Source: Microcystis novacekii Mn_MB_F_20050700_S1
GTDB lineage: Bacteria > Cyanobacteriota > Cyanobacteriia > Cyanobacteriales > Microcystaceae
NCBI GenBank assembly: GCA_007096045.1
Contig: SFAU01000028.1
Location: 1 to 54,369 of the forward strand
Reading direction: 5' to 3'
DNA: 54,369 nt
The notes beneath the pieces were generated by a model. The model worked only from the letters and a program-made list of their open reading frames with translations, searched no databases and was not told the origin of the DNA. Of the stretch, positions 8,652 through 16,554 are shown piece after piece. How positions within the stretch are numbered: the first letter of the stretch is position 1; every line of letters starts with the position of its first letter. Position numbers and translations under genes: made by a program.

Positions 8652-8662
8652 CGTTTTCTTAT

Positions 8663-9007
8663 TCAGCTTATGTTAGGTAATTTAATTCTAATCAGTTGTC
8701 CTTCTATAGTTTCAAATTGAGAAAGATGATTGTCTATAGCTTGGGCAATTTTTTCCCAGTTAATGCTACTTCTACAAATCACAATGCCTTGATGTTGAGA
8801 TGTTTGAGCGTGTAAACGAATAAAATCTCGGCGATTCATAGTTAATACGGCTCGATTAAGGCTAATTGCATAGTGCAGAACTTCAGAATCTGGAATTTTT
8901 TGCTCTGCTTTTCCTGCCTCTTGTACTGTCAAGATGTCATATCCTAAGGAACGCAAAATTCTGATAACAGGTAAGGGAAATTGCTCATCTGCATAGAGTT
9001 TTACCAT
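8663..9007 (-). CDS. DUF5615 PIN-like toxin
   Basis: A 114-residue protein of the DUF5615 family, PIN-like predicted RNases paired with DUF433. It begins YADEQFPLPVIRILRSLGYD with the first acidic residue, and has IPDSEVLHYAISLNRAVLTMNRRDF, carrying the later acidic and N/D positions of the active site. It starts 3 bp after the DUF433 stop at 9011, as expected for an antitoxin-toxin pair. Predicted activity is ribonuclease; RNA target unknown. Confidence 0.82.
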   Translation of the reverse strand: MVKLYADEQFPLPVIRILRSLGYDILTVQEAGKAEQKIPDSEVLHYAISLNRAVLTMNRRDFIRLHAQTSQHQGIVICRSSINWEKIAQAIDNHLSQFETIEGQLIRIKLPNIS

Positions 9008-9010
9008 TGT

Positions 9011-9352
9011 CTAATCAGTCTCGTTTTCCAGGATTGCTTTGGCAATTTCTTGGGGATGATTTTCGGCATATCTCCAAGCATTTGCCAGATCAACCGCGTT
9101 TAGGGTGGGATATGCCTCTAATATTTTTGCGTCGCTCAGTCCTTGTTGTTGGTAGCTGACTAATAGCCAAACCGGAATTCTGGTATTACGGATACAAGCA
9201 TCACCACCACATACATTTAATGTTTTCTCAATTGCTAATTCTGGGATAAGGATGATAATTTCTACTCGACTATTTTTGTTATTCATTAGCGGACTATCTA
9301 GGGTGATTTGTCCTTGTTCGTTAATGGTTGCCATTGCTTTAACTGCTTTCAT
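9011..9352 (-). CDS. DUF433 antitoxin with N-terminal extension
   Basis: A DUF433 domain (VCGGDACIRNTRIPVWLLVS, then AKILEAYPTLNAVDLANAW) covers residues ~45-105. Before it is a ~40-residue stretch, ATINEQGQITLDSPLMNNKN followed by RVEIIIL, that looks like a short beta-rich swapped-hairpin (AbrB/SpoVT-like) or related antitoxin strand unit. It is translationally close to the DUF5615 gene at 9007. ATG start at 9352; a second ATG seven codons in is possible. Confidence 0.8.
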   Translation of the reverse strand: MKAVKAMATINEQGQITLDSPLMNNKNSRVEIIILIPELAIEKTLNVCGGDACIRNTRIPVWLLVSYQQQGLSDAKILEAYPTLNAVDLANAWRYAENHPQEIAKAILENETD

Positions 9353-9408
9353 GTTTTTTGGTTGAGATGTTAATCAATTTGTGGTTTGATTTTATTTTAT
9401 TTCCCCTA

Positions 9409-9444
9409 CTACTCTATTTTAATTGCTTCATATTCTTCCTCTGT
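9409..9444 (-). pseudogene. remnant of 3' end of restriction-modification gene
   Basis: Read on the minus strand this encodes TEEEYEAIKIE and a TAG stop, identical to the C-terminus of the restriction-modification protein at 11373-15185, and the match continues through the 3' flank to about 9391. The rest of that gene is missing; the match ends abruptly at a junction with the start of a PIN toxin gene. Confidence 0.75.
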
Positions 9445-9448
9445 AATT

Positions 9449-9505
9449 GTCGTTGATCTCCACTGATAAACCAGAAAAAATATGTGTTTCTAGTAAAATT
9501 TTCAT
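9449..9505 (-). pseudogene. remnant of 5' end of PIN toxin gene
   Basis: Nearly identical to 10570-10627, the first ~19 codons of the intact PIN toxin gene (MKILLDTHIFLWF...), but one A of an A-run is missing, shifting the frame. Its ATG overlaps the stop of the DUF5615 gene (ATGA), so the fragment sits as the next cistron of that unit. It is fused head-to-tail with a restriction-gene 3' remnant. Confidence 0.7.
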
Positions 9506-9870
9506 GGTTGAATGGGTAAGTGCCTAAGTCGAATTGAAACATCAGTTACAGAGATGATTAGACCATTAGTAAGTTCTGTGGCATAGTCATTTAAGATGGC
9601 TAACAAGCGACGGTTCACAACTTCTCGGCTTACATTCCCTAGACGAAATAAAATAACACTGGGTAAGCTGTCGCCACTAATTGCTAATAGTTGAGCAAAG
9701 TCTAAATCTACTGTAAGTAATATTCTTTCTTCTTGACGAGCTTTGTCTAAAATATTTTGGTCTGTCATCTTTTCTAGGTTTTCTTCAATCAGGTGGATTG
9801 CGTCATAGCCTTGTTCTCTCAAAAGTGCAATTGTGCGGGGAGAGATACCCATATCACCTAAAAACTTCAT
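9502..9870 (-). CDS. DUF5615 PIN-like toxin
   Basis: A 122-residue DUF5615 protein starting MKFLGDMGISPRTIALLREQ, with the acidic stretch LTVDLDFAQLL. The ATG at 9870 overlaps the stop of the DUF433 gene (ATGA), the expected translational coupling of antitoxin and toxin; a longer reading starting upstream lies entirely within the antitoxin's 3' end and is rejected. A second, diverged copy of the pair at 9011/8663. Confidence 0.83.
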   Translation of the reverse strand: MKFLGDMGISPRTIALLREQGYDAIHLIEENLEKMTDQNILDKARQEERILLTVDLDFAQLLAISGDSLPSVILFRLGNVSREVVNRRLLAILNDYATELTNGLIISVTDVSIRLRHLPIQP

Positions 9871-10115
9871 ACTGCTTGGGTGTTTTGCCAAAAGATGACG
9901 CGCTCTTGGGTTAGCCAAGCTGCATATCTTAAAGCTTGTTTGATGTCTTCTGGTTCGAGATAGGGGTAGTCTTCAATTATCTCAGCTGTTGATAAACCAT
10001 TGGCGATGAGGTTAATGATCACTGATACGGGTATCCGCATTCCCCGAATACAAGCTTGACCCGCCATAATTTTAGGGTCAAAGGTAATGCGATCTAATCC
10101 TGCTATTGTTTTCAT
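9867..10115 (-). CDS. DUF433 antitoxin
   Basis: An 82-residue DUF433 protein: DPKIMAGQACIRGMRIPVSV, then TAEIIEDYPYLEPEDIKQAL. Four-base ATGA overlap with the DUF5615 toxin start. The region upstream of its ATG begins almost at once with a remnant of the restriction-modification gene tail (10129), so its promoter lies within or beyond foreign sequence. Confidence 0.85.
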   Translation of the reverse strand: MKTIAGLDRITFDPKIMAGQACIRGMRIPVSVIINLIANGLSTAEIIEDYPYLEPEDIKQALRYAAWLTQERVIFWQNTQAV

Positions 10116-10128
10116 TTTGTTTTCCCTA

Positions 10129-10236
10129 CTACTCTATTTTAATGGCTTTATATTCTGGATCAATGATTTTCACTTCATTATAGGTGAGTTGATAGAGTTT
10201 ATAAACTAAGTGATCAATCGCTTTTTTTATAAGTTG
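10129..10236 (-). pseudogene. second remnant of 3' end of restriction-modification gene
   Basis: The minus-strand reading IDHLVYKLYQLTYNEVKIID, then PEYKAIKIE and TAG, matches the C-terminus of the enzyme at 11373 (IDKIVYKLYQLRYNEVRMID, then an insert, then YEAIKIE). Several substitutions and a missing FTMTEEE segment show it is diverged rather than a fresh duplication. It lies between two toxin-antitoxin modules. Confidence 0.75.
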
Positions 10237-10237
10237 A

Positions 10238-10627
10238 TCATGGTTCAAGTAAATTGATTGGATAAGCTTTAACGGCTCCATCTACTGTTGCGATCGCCAT
10301 ATCGTTTTGTAAGGCTTGACAAATCAGCATTCTGTCAAAAGGATCACGATGTAAAGATGGAAGATTAGCTAGTTGACTTACACTAGCTTGATCGAGGTCA
10401 AGATTCAGAATTTGATGCCGATCACAGTGTCTCGGGAAATAGGTTGCAGGTGATTCTGGTAATGGTAATTTACCTAACTGATATTTAACAATTGCTTCCC
10501 AAGTTGACACAACACTTAGATAAATTTCGTTATCTAGGTCTTGAATCATTGCTTGCATATCTGTGGGAAGTCGTTGATCTCCACTGATAAACCATAAAAA
10601 AATATGTGTGTCTAGTAAAATTTTCAT
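10238..10627 (-). CDS. PIN-domain toxin, VapC/PhoH-like type
   Basis: A 129-residue PIN nuclease: first acidic residue in ILLDTHIFLWF, central TWEAIVKYQLGKL, and the DPFDRMLICQALQNDMAIAT segment holding the later acidic residues. The DTHIFLWF start and length match the PIN group paired with DUF2281-like or Phd antitoxins. The start overlaps the upstream antitoxin stop by 4 bp (10624-10627), indicating coupling. Confidence 0.85.
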   Translation of the reverse strand: MKILLDTHIFLWFISGDQRLPTDMQAMIQDLDNEIYLSVVSTWEAIVKYQLGKLPLPESPATYFPRHCDRHQILNLDLDQASVSQLANLPSLHRDPFDRMLICQALQNDMAIATVDGAVKAYPINLLEP

Positions 10628-10929
10628 TTTCCTTCAAAGGCATTTAAAATTTCTTCCTGGAGTGGTGCATCAAAGTCTTCGGGAACAACAAATTCTCCCG
10701 CACACAAACCAAATGGACGTAGTTTTTTAGTTTTTGGTGTTTCAGAATTTATTTGATCGATGAAGCTTAAAAAATCTGGAATATTCGATTCTTGAGTTTT
10801 TTCAAGAGATTCTTGTTGGGAAATTTCAGCAGTGCGAGCTTTGATGAATAACAGGAAGTTTAAAACTTCGTGAACTAAACAATCTGGGGATTGCTCGAGT
10901 TCTTTAATTAGTTTTTCTCTCTCTGACAT
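10624..10929 (-). CDS. antitoxin, DUF2281-like
   Basis: A 101-residue protein with an N-terminal helical stretch (EKLIKELEQSPDCLVHEVLN) and a C-terminal degron-like segment ending FVVPEDFDAPLQEEILNAFE. The phrase GEFVVPEDFDAPL is characteristic of DUF2281-type antitoxins that bind PIN toxins. ATG at 10929; directly upstream of and overlapping the PIN toxin gene. Confidence 0.8.
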   Translation of the reverse strand: MSEREKLIKELEQSPDCLVHEVLNFLLFIKARTAEISQQESLEKTQESNIPDFLSFIDQINSETPKTKKLRPFGLCAGEFVVPEDFDAPLQEEILNAFEGK

Positions 10930-10970
10930 GGGTTGGCTCCTATTGTATTTTTTGCTGCCATTTTTTTATA

Positions 10971-11117
10971 TCACAGGCTTGATTCTATCCAAATATCAAT
11001 ATCTTTATTATAGCGTGGATGTCCATGAACTGCAACAGCATAACCACCGATAACCAGATATTTAACTTGGTTGTCGTTTAATAATTGTATAAACTCTTTG
11101 AAATCTTGGTTGAGCAT
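10971..11117 (-). pseudogene. truncated nucleotidyltransferase (MNT/DUF6036-like)
   Basis: A 48-codon reading: FKEFIQLLNDNQVKYLVIGG, then YAVAVHGHPRYNKDIDIWIE and two serines before a TGA stop. GGYAVAVHG and the D-x-D pair (DID) are the nucleotide- and metal-binding hallmarks of minimal nucleotidyltransferases, but family members are ~150-200 residues, so about three quarters of the gene is gone. Its start overlaps the 3' end of the small gene at 11062-11250, the normal two-gene arrangement. Confidence 0.75.
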
Positions 11118-11250
11118 TATATTTGTATTGGTGATATTCTTGGCGGATTTGTTCTAGTGCTTCTAGTCTTTTTTGGGGTGTTTGTTTTTGCCAATAGTGA
11201 AAGTCGCTAGTTTGTTGTTTTAGAGAGATTTTATTAACAGTTTTTTCCAT
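11062..11250 (-). CDS. small conserved protein partnered with nucleotidyltransferase
   Basis: A 62-residue basic protein (FHYWQKQTPQKRLEALEQIR, then QEYH). Proteins with this WxxxTPxxRLEALExIR pattern are usually encoded just before a DUF6036-type nucleotidyltransferase, and the same order is present here, with the truncated partner overlapping it by 56 bp. It probably belonged to a two-gene toxin-antitoxin-like module whose enzyme half is now broken. Confidence 0.65.
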   Translation of the reverse strand: MEKTVNKISLKQQTSDFHYWQKQTPQKRLEALEQIRQEYHQYKYNAQPRFQRVYTIIKRQPS

Positions 11251-11372
11251 GTTTTGAGTCTATTAATTCAACATTTATAATATATCTGTGATGCAGATTC
11301 CCCTTCCCTGAATAAATAAAAACCACACTACACACAGAGGTTTTTATTCTTGTTTTCATTTTATTTCCCCTA

Positions 11373-14300
11373 CTACTCTATTTTAATTGCTTCATATTCT
11401 TCCTCTGTCATTGTAAATTCTGGATCAATCATTCTTACTTCATTATATCTTAGTTGATAAAGTTTGTAAACTATTTTATCAATCTCTTTTTCTAATTCGC
11501 TTGTATCCGCTTTCGGATCGCTTTTTTTGTAATCAAGACATTTTTTGACCAATTTTTCTAAAGATTCCTTTTGATATTCTGTTAGATTAGGAATGGGAAT
11601 TTGAGAAACATACATCGGTTTAAATTCAAAAAAACCTCCTTGTTTAGATGATGCTATCTGTTGAATAAACCACCACATTATTGAAGAATTTAAAATAGCT
11701 AACAGGCAATAAGGATTATCAGTTATACAGATTGAAGTTTTATCATTGCTATAATATCCACATAAATCTAGGGTATATTCAACATTATTGACAATAGCAG
11801 GAATAATAATTTTCGGTTGTTCAAATTCTTGCCAGTATTTACAGGAACGCAATTCCCAAAAAAAGCGACCTTGATCATCTCTTTTAATTAATTTATCCCG
11901 AAATTCTTGGAATCTGGCATAAATTGCGGGATAGGTTTGAGAAAAGATTGCTTCTGCTTCTATTTTACTTTTATCTGACCAAGGATGAGTTTTATTTTCC
12001 GATGACTCAATTTTAATTAAATACTGTTCAGCAAAATCTACATACCATCTTTTTACATCTCGTCCCCTTAGAAAAGGTTTAATAACTTCAGCAGAAGAGG
12101 GATGTTCAGCAATTAATTGATTGCGGGTGGTACTATCAATCACAAAAGCTTCATTTAAACCTGTTATTATTCCCCGATACAATCTACCTTTTACATATTC
12201 TCCCAAAGGAGTACCGACTTTTTGCAATTTAGCCAATAAATCTAAAGTTTGTGAAGATTCTAATTTCCAACCATCAGCAGATAAATTAGCTTGAGTGATA
12301 GTAATATAATCCTGTTCTAGAATTGTAGCAAACTGGGTGATATTTTGATCTCTGTGTTTATCCCAAGCTAAAGCTTTAAACTGATTGCCATCACATTTAT
12401 CTTTACTCAAAGCGATAATACTGGGATAAGCAGTAGCTTCTTCAAAGACAGGAAAATCCCCAAAGTCAACTAAATTAAAAATTTTGGTCGAATCGCTGAG
12501 AAGTTGTCTTAATTTTTCTCCGTATCCCGAACGAAAATATTTATTTGAGGAGATATAAGTTAAATAACCTTTATTTTTGAGTATTTGTAAACCCCTCTCA
12601 TAGAAATAGACAAATAAATCAGCAATCCCGGTATAGGATTGATAACTTTTCTGCAAGATAGGTTTAATATTTTTCAGTTCCTCCTGTCGGATATAAGGAG
12701 GATTGCCAATTATCACATCAAAACCGAGAAAATTCCCCTTATCGTCTAGAACTTCGGGGAACTCGAAGCGCCATTCAAAAGCATGATGATAAATCTTACC
12801 ACTCTCAATCTCCTCGATTTCCAGACGTAACTTATCAATCTCATTCCTTAACTGACTAATCTTCCTTTCCCGCGCTTTCTTTTCCTTAGCTGACTCCTCA
12901 AATAACAAAATTTGATTCTCTAGACTATATAAATCCGTTTCCAAACCCCGCAAGCGCTTTTTCAGAGGATTATCTCCCTGTAAAGTCTGACGAAAACTAC
13001 CCTTAATCTCCTCTATCAACCTCTCCATCTCGCGCTTTTGCGACTTATCTTCCGCATTGCGATAAACCCTCACCGCATCCTTATAACTCTCGATACTTAA
13101 ACGACTTTTGCGGGAAAAGACTTGTAAATCATTGGATAACCCAAACCGACTAATCAGAGAATTACCCACCTTGATATTAATATCGATATTCGGTAGCGTC
13201 TCTAACTCATTATCTGCTTTGTAGTAAGCATTCTTGAGTAACTCAATCCATAAACGCAACCGACAGATTTTCACCGAGTTGGGATTTATATCCACTCCAA
13301 ACAGACACCCTTCAATCAGAAGCTGTTTTTCCTGAAATAAAGTCTCCTGTACTCGCTGACTTTCTCGGTTGCGGGGATTATATTCAAATATATTCCCGTC
13401 ATCATCGGTGACGATTAACTCATCATTCACCACCTCAACCCGATAATCCCTGAGAGTTTTACCCTCTTTATCCACTAAAATCTGTAGTTCACTCTTAATC
13501 GCGATTATCTCGTTCAACCCAGAGACAAGAAAATGTCCCGAACCCACCGCAGGATCACAAATTTTGAGACTATTGATAATATCATTGGCTGCTCTTTTAT
13601 CCTTGATGCGGTTATACACATCCTCGATACTCTGACAATCCCATCCCTGACTCTGATTAAATTTCTCTATCACTGCGCGTCGTATCGTTTCCCGACACAT
13701 ATACATAGTGATGAAACCAGGAGTAAAAAAGGAACCATCCTTATATCCGTTGATTTTCTCAAAGATTAATCCCAACACTGACGCATTGATAAGAGTCTTA
13801 TTATCCTCCTGTATCGCTTCCCCACCTTCGCTGCTAAAATCGTAGGCATTGAGAAACTCGAATAGGTATGCTAAAGCGTTGATTTCTCCTGTTCGCTTTT
13901 TCCCCTGACTATCCTTTAAGACTGTTCCCGCAAAAATCTCTATATTCTCCGAACGCAGGTTACTGATAACTATGGTTGATTGTTCTAATTCCGTCGGTTC
14001 AAATAGAGAACTGTTGAGATAGGGAACCTGAGTATAGATATTCTGGATGTCCTTGCTTCTTTCTGACTGTTTTTTTGCCAAGACGCTGAAAAATAACCGA
14101 TTTAAGTCGTCATAGTCGGCAATTTTGCTTAAATTGAGAAACCCTAAGGACTTATCCCCCCGATGATACCTAATTATCTGTGCTTCCAATAGCTTCAGGA
14201 ACAGGATTCTATTTATCCAGGTTATCCCCAACTCCAAACCGATATTAAATAGTCTCTCCTCCTCCGTCTCCCCAAATTCTTCGGGATTGGGTAAACGAGA

Positions 14301-15185
14301 GATTTTATCTAAACTCTCCACTTGACTGATAGCGTTCTCTAGCAGCGAACCGGGTTGACGCGCTGCCGGTTGCAGACGTTGGATGAGTTTTTTCCCTCCC
14401 TCTTTTATCTCTGTCAACCCGATGATATGCAGCAGTTCACTATAAAAGTTTTTGTCGAGACTGTTGCTATCGTTCGCAAAGGGGAGTTTTAAGAGGTGTT
14501 CGGGAGAAAAGATTTTATAGAGACTGATGAGGTTATGTTCGTCCTCCCGGATGGTTTGGATGTATTCCCGCAAGTCAAAATGGGTATATGTCAGGGAATC
14601 CACTATTGAGTCAAGAAAAGGTTCTCCTATCTGTTTATAGAAGAAGTCGGTGGTTTTTCCCGTTAGTCTCCCCGTCTCAAAGTCACTAAACTGTCTGACA
14701 AGTTCCTGATTTTGCGCGAATAGTCTCTCGAAGATATTCCCGTCAAAGATAAACCACTCATATATATTGGTAGCAATCAGCTGTTTTATCTCTAGGTTTT
14801 TCTCGGTTATCCTTTCCCGTAGGAAGTAGAGCAGTAATTCCTGTAATGCTTTACAGTTGAGTTTGTCTCTCCCCAGCATCTCGCTTTTATTGCTGGGTTT
14901 CTTGACTTCCAGTATTACCCCCACGGAATCCCGCGACTCTTTCCCATTATGGATGACTAAATCATTCCTTCCCTTGGTGTTGATGAAATGTTGGGGACTA
15001 TAGTAGCTGTGTTTGAGAAAGTCTGCAAGCAGGTTTTTATGGAACTCCTCCGATTCTGTCTCGTTGATACTCCCCAAGAGTTGTCTAAGGTGGGTTTGAA
15101 ACTTCTCTACCTGACTCCGATTCGGTTTGACTCTCAGGAATGCTTTGTTTAATGCTTGTCGGGGAGAGAAATTTTCCGTCTTCAT
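11373..15185 (-). CDS. single-chain restriction-modification enzyme, Eco57I-like (type IIG)
   Basis: A 1270-residue protein combining nuclease, methyltransferase and target recognition. The N-terminal ~180 residues carry a PD-(D/E)xK-like pattern (VGVILEVKKPSNKSEM). The N6-adenine methyltransferase core has motif I DPAVGSGHFL near residue 543 and motif IV FDVIIGNPPYIRQEE near 825, separated by a long charged coiled-coil insert (about 690-810). The C-terminal 350 residues (FLRGRDVKRWYVD, then FSQTYP and ELRSCKYW) match TaqI/Eco57I-type specificity domains. Length fits type IIG. Start: ATG 15185 behind AGGGATAAAGG; an in-frame TTG at 15209 is less likely. It lies alone among toxin-antitoxin genes, with copies of its own 5' and 3' ends scattered on both sides. 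It appears intact. Confidence 0.87.
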   Translation of the reverse strand: MKTENFSPRQALNKAFLRVKPNRSQVEKFQTHLRQLLGSINETESEEFHKNLLADFLKHSYYSPQHFINTKGRNDLVIHNGKESRDSVGVILEVKKPSNKSEMLGRDKLNCKALQELLLYFLRERITEKNLEIKQLIATNIYEWFIFDGNIFERLFAQNQELVRQFSDFETGRLTGKTTDFFYKQIGEPFLDSIVDSLTYTHFDLREYIQTIREDEHNLISLYKIFSPEHLLKLPFANDSNSLDKNFYSELLHIIGLTEIKEGGKKLIQRLQPAARQPGSLLENAISQVESLDKISRLPNPEEFGETEEERLFNIGLELGITWINRILFLKLLEAQIIRYHRGDKSLGFLNLSKIADYDDLNRLFFSVLAKKQSERSKDIQNIYTQVPYLNSSLFEPTELEQSTIVISNLRSENIEIFAGTVLKDSQGKKRTGEINALAYLFEFLNAYDFSSEGGEAIQEDNKTLINASVLGLIFEKINGYKDGSFFTPGFITMYMCRETIRRAVIEKFNQSQGWDCQSIEDVYNRIKDKRAANDIINSLKICDPAVGSGHFLVSGLNEIIAIKSELQILVDKEGKTLRDYRVEVVNDELIVTDDDGNIFEYNPRNRESQRVQETLFQEKQLLIEGCLFGVDINPNSVKICRLRLWIELLKNAYYKADNELETLPNIDINIKVGNSLISRFGLSNDLQVFSRKSRLSIESYKDAVRVYRNAEDKSQKREMERLIEEIKGSFRQTLQGDNPLKKRLRGLETDLYSLENQILLFEESAKEKKARERKISQLRNEIDKLRLEIEEIESGKIYHHAFEWRFEFPEVLDDKGNFLGFDVIIGNPPYIRQEELKNIKPILQKSYQSYTGIADLFVYFYERGLQILKNKGYLTYISSNKYFRSGYGEKLRQLLSDSTKIFNLVDFGDFPVFEEATAYPSIIALSKDKCDGNQFKALAWDKHRDQNITQFATILEQDYITITQANLSADGWKLESSQTLDLLAKLQKVGTPLGEYVKGRLYRGIITGLNEAFVIDSTTRNQLIAEHPSSAEVIKPFLRGRDVKRWYVDFAEQYLIKIESSENKTHPWSDKSKIEAEAIFSQTYPAIYARFQEFRDKLIKRDDQGRFFWELRSCKYWQEFEQPKIIIPAIVNNVEYTLDLCGYYSNDKTSICITDNPYCLLAILNSSIMWWFIQQIASSKQGGFFEFKPMYVSQIPIPNLTEYQKESLEKLVKKCLDYKKSDPKADTSELEKEIDKIVYKLYQLRYNEVRMIDPEFTMTEEEYEAIKIE

Positions 15186-15381
15186 ACCTTTATCCCTATT
15201 CCTACCCAACCCGGTTTTTCAGGCTATTTTTTTCTCTCTTATCTTTGCTCAAAAACCCTATATATATGGGCGCACGGATCCCCATTATACATAAAGTATA
15301 TGTCAAGTCTCGTGATTTGTCAAGGGTTTTGAGAAAAAAAATCAGGCCGATTTTATAATCACCGTAACCACAATTCAGAGC
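15134..15381. repeat. repeat unit 1 (native 5' end and leader of R-M gene)
   Basis: This is the unit that recurs four more times. In order on the plus strand: the complement of the first 17 codons of the restriction-modification gene (15134-15185), its leader with CTTTATCCCTATTCCTAC, an 80-bp element with AAAACCCT/AGGGTTTT inverted ends (15251-15330), then GATTTTATAATCACCGTAAC and CAATTCAGAG up to a palindrome. The promoter of the enzyme gene must lie in this unit. Confidence 0.8.
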
Positions 15382-15409
15382 GTAGGGATAATTCATGAAT
15401 TATCCCTAC
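15382..15409. repeat. 28-bp perfect REP-like palindrome
   Basis: A perfect inverted repeat: GTAGGGATAATTCA followed immediately by its reverse complement. It has the GTAG 5' tip typical of RAYT-associated REP sequences. It is the first of a series at 15746-15773, 16146-16173, 17171-17198 and, within a gene, 16828-16855. Confidence 0.85.
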
Positions 15410-15419
15410 GATATTATGT

Positions 15420-15633
15420 GAAATTTTCCGTCTTCATACCTTTATCCCTATTCCTACTCAACCCGATTTTTCAGGCTATTTTTTTCTCTCTTATCTTGGC
15501 TCAAAAACCCTATATATATGGGCGCACGGATTCCCATTATACATAAAGTATATGTCAAGTCTCGTGATTTGTCAAGGGTTTTGAGAAAAAAAATCAGGCC
15601 GATTTTATAATCACCGTAACAACAATTCAGAGC
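15420..15633. repeat. repeat unit 2 (R-M 5'-end remnant, shortened)
   Basis: Starts at GAAATTTTCCGTCTTCATAC, so it keeps only the first ~6 codons of the enzyme gene, but has the full leader, the 80-bp element (15503-15582) and the AATCACCGTAAC tail. Almost identical to unit 1 over 200 bp. Confidence 0.8.
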
Positions 15634-15773
15634 GTAGGGATAATTCCGTGGGGATAATTCCGTAGGGATAATTCCGTAGGGATAATTCCGTAGGGATAAT
15701 TCCGTGGGGATAATTCCGTGGGGATAATTCCGTGGGGATAATTCCGTAGGGATAATTCATGAATTATCCCTAC
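15634..15773. repeat. nine 14-bp half-palindrome repeats ending in a full palindrome
   Basis: Nine head-to-tail copies of GTAGGGATAATTCC or its variant GTGGGGATAATTCC start at 15634, 15648, 15662, 15676, 15690, 15704, 15718, 15732 and 15746. The last copy forms the left arm of the 28-bp palindrome 15746-15773. Variant order is A G A A A G G G A (A = GTAGGG, G = GTGGGG). There are no spacers, so this is not a CRISPR array. Confidence 0.88.
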
Positions 15774-16021
15774 TCAGGAATGCTTTGTTTAATGCTTGTC
15801 GGGGAGAGAAATCTTCCGTCTTCATACCTTTATCCCTATTCCTACCCAACCCGATTTTTGAGTCTATTTTTTTCTCTCTTATCTTCCCTCAAAAACCCTA
15901 TATATATGGGCGCACGGATTCCCATTATACATAAAGTATATGTCAAGTCTCGTGATTTGTCAAGGGTTTTCAGAAAAAAAATCAGGCCGATTTTATAATC
16001 ACCGTAACAACAATTCAGAGC
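15773..16021. repeat. repeat unit 3 (R-M 5'-end remnant)
   Basis: A full-length copy: the 17-codon remnant from CTCAGGAATGCTTTG, leader, 80-bp element (15891-15970) and AATCACCGTAACAAC tail. It differs from unit 1 at a few positions, for example TTTTTGAGTC instead of TTTTTCAGGC in the leader. This variant is shared with unit 4, so units 3 and 4 are the closest relatives. Confidence 0.8.
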
Positions 16022-16173
16022 GTAGGGATAATTCCGTGGGGATAATTCCGTAGGGATAATTTACCGTAGGTATAATTGCTAGGATAGGGATAATTCCGTA
16101 GGGATAATTTACCGTAGGTATAATTGCTAGGATAGGGATAATTCCGTAGGGATAATTCATGAATTATCCCTAC
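16022..16173. repeat. half-palindrome array with two 48-bp higher-order repeats
   Basis: Two 14-bp units (16022, 16036) are followed by two exact 48-bp units (16050-16097 and 16098-16145). Each comprises GTAGGGATAATTTACC, GTAGGTATAATTGCTAG and GATAGGGATAATTCC, and the array ends in the full 28-bp palindrome 16146-16173. The nested structure implies slippage or rolling-type copying of half-sites. Confidence 0.85.
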
Positions 16174-16382
16174 TCAGAAATGCTTTGTTTAATGCTTGTC
16201 GGGGAGAGAAATTTTCCGTCTTCATACCTTTATCCCTATTCCTACCCAACCCGATTTTTGAGTCTATTTTTTTCTCTCTTATCTTTGCTCAAAAACCCTA
16301 TATATATGGGCGCACGGATTCCCATTATACATAAAGTATATGTCAAGTCTCGTGATTTGTCAAGGGTTTTCAGAAAAAAAAT
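16173..16382. repeat. repeat unit 4 (R-M 5'-end remnant)
   Basis: The 17-codon remnant, leader and 80-bp element (16291-16370) are present, but the copy breaks off after CAGAAAAAAAATC, where unrelated sequence leading to the RAYT gene begins. It is therefore the left border of the RAYT-containing insert. Confidence 0.78.
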
Positions 16383-16388
16383 CTCCCC

Positions 16389-16484
16389 ACTTGCCAAGAT
16401 GTGAGGGAAATTGCCAGTAAGTTTGCAGGGGTAGAGTTAAAGGACGAGATCGAGCAGTTACAATTATTGTTATCTTCAGCTTGA
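16389..16484 (+). pseudogene. C-terminal fragment of an unidentified gene
   Basis: Immediately after unit 4 a frame reads CQDVREIASKFAGVELKDEI and then EQLQLLLSSA before TGA. It has normal protein-like composition, no start codon and no upstream continuation, so it looks like a decapitated gene tail. Family not recognised. The following ~70 bp to the RAYT gene are AT-rich with no clear feature except the ribosome site AAGGAG. Confidence 0.4.
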
Positions 16485-16554
16485 TCTTATTTTACTAAAC
16501 AGCTAAAAACTAAAATAAGATTCTTATTTATTGTCCTGACAAGGAGATGAATAA

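Noticed and set aside
15634-16173. CRISPR-like regular repeats
   Set aside because: The units are 14 bp, directly abutting with no spacers, and there are no cas genes in the window.
15140-16404. Three similar plus-strand reading frames of 72-81 residues starting MLCLMLVGER or MNYPYS
   Set aside because: They are translations of the repeated R-M 5'-end units on the opposite strand; their similarity comes from DNA duplication, they have no ribosome site and they run through the 80-bp element.
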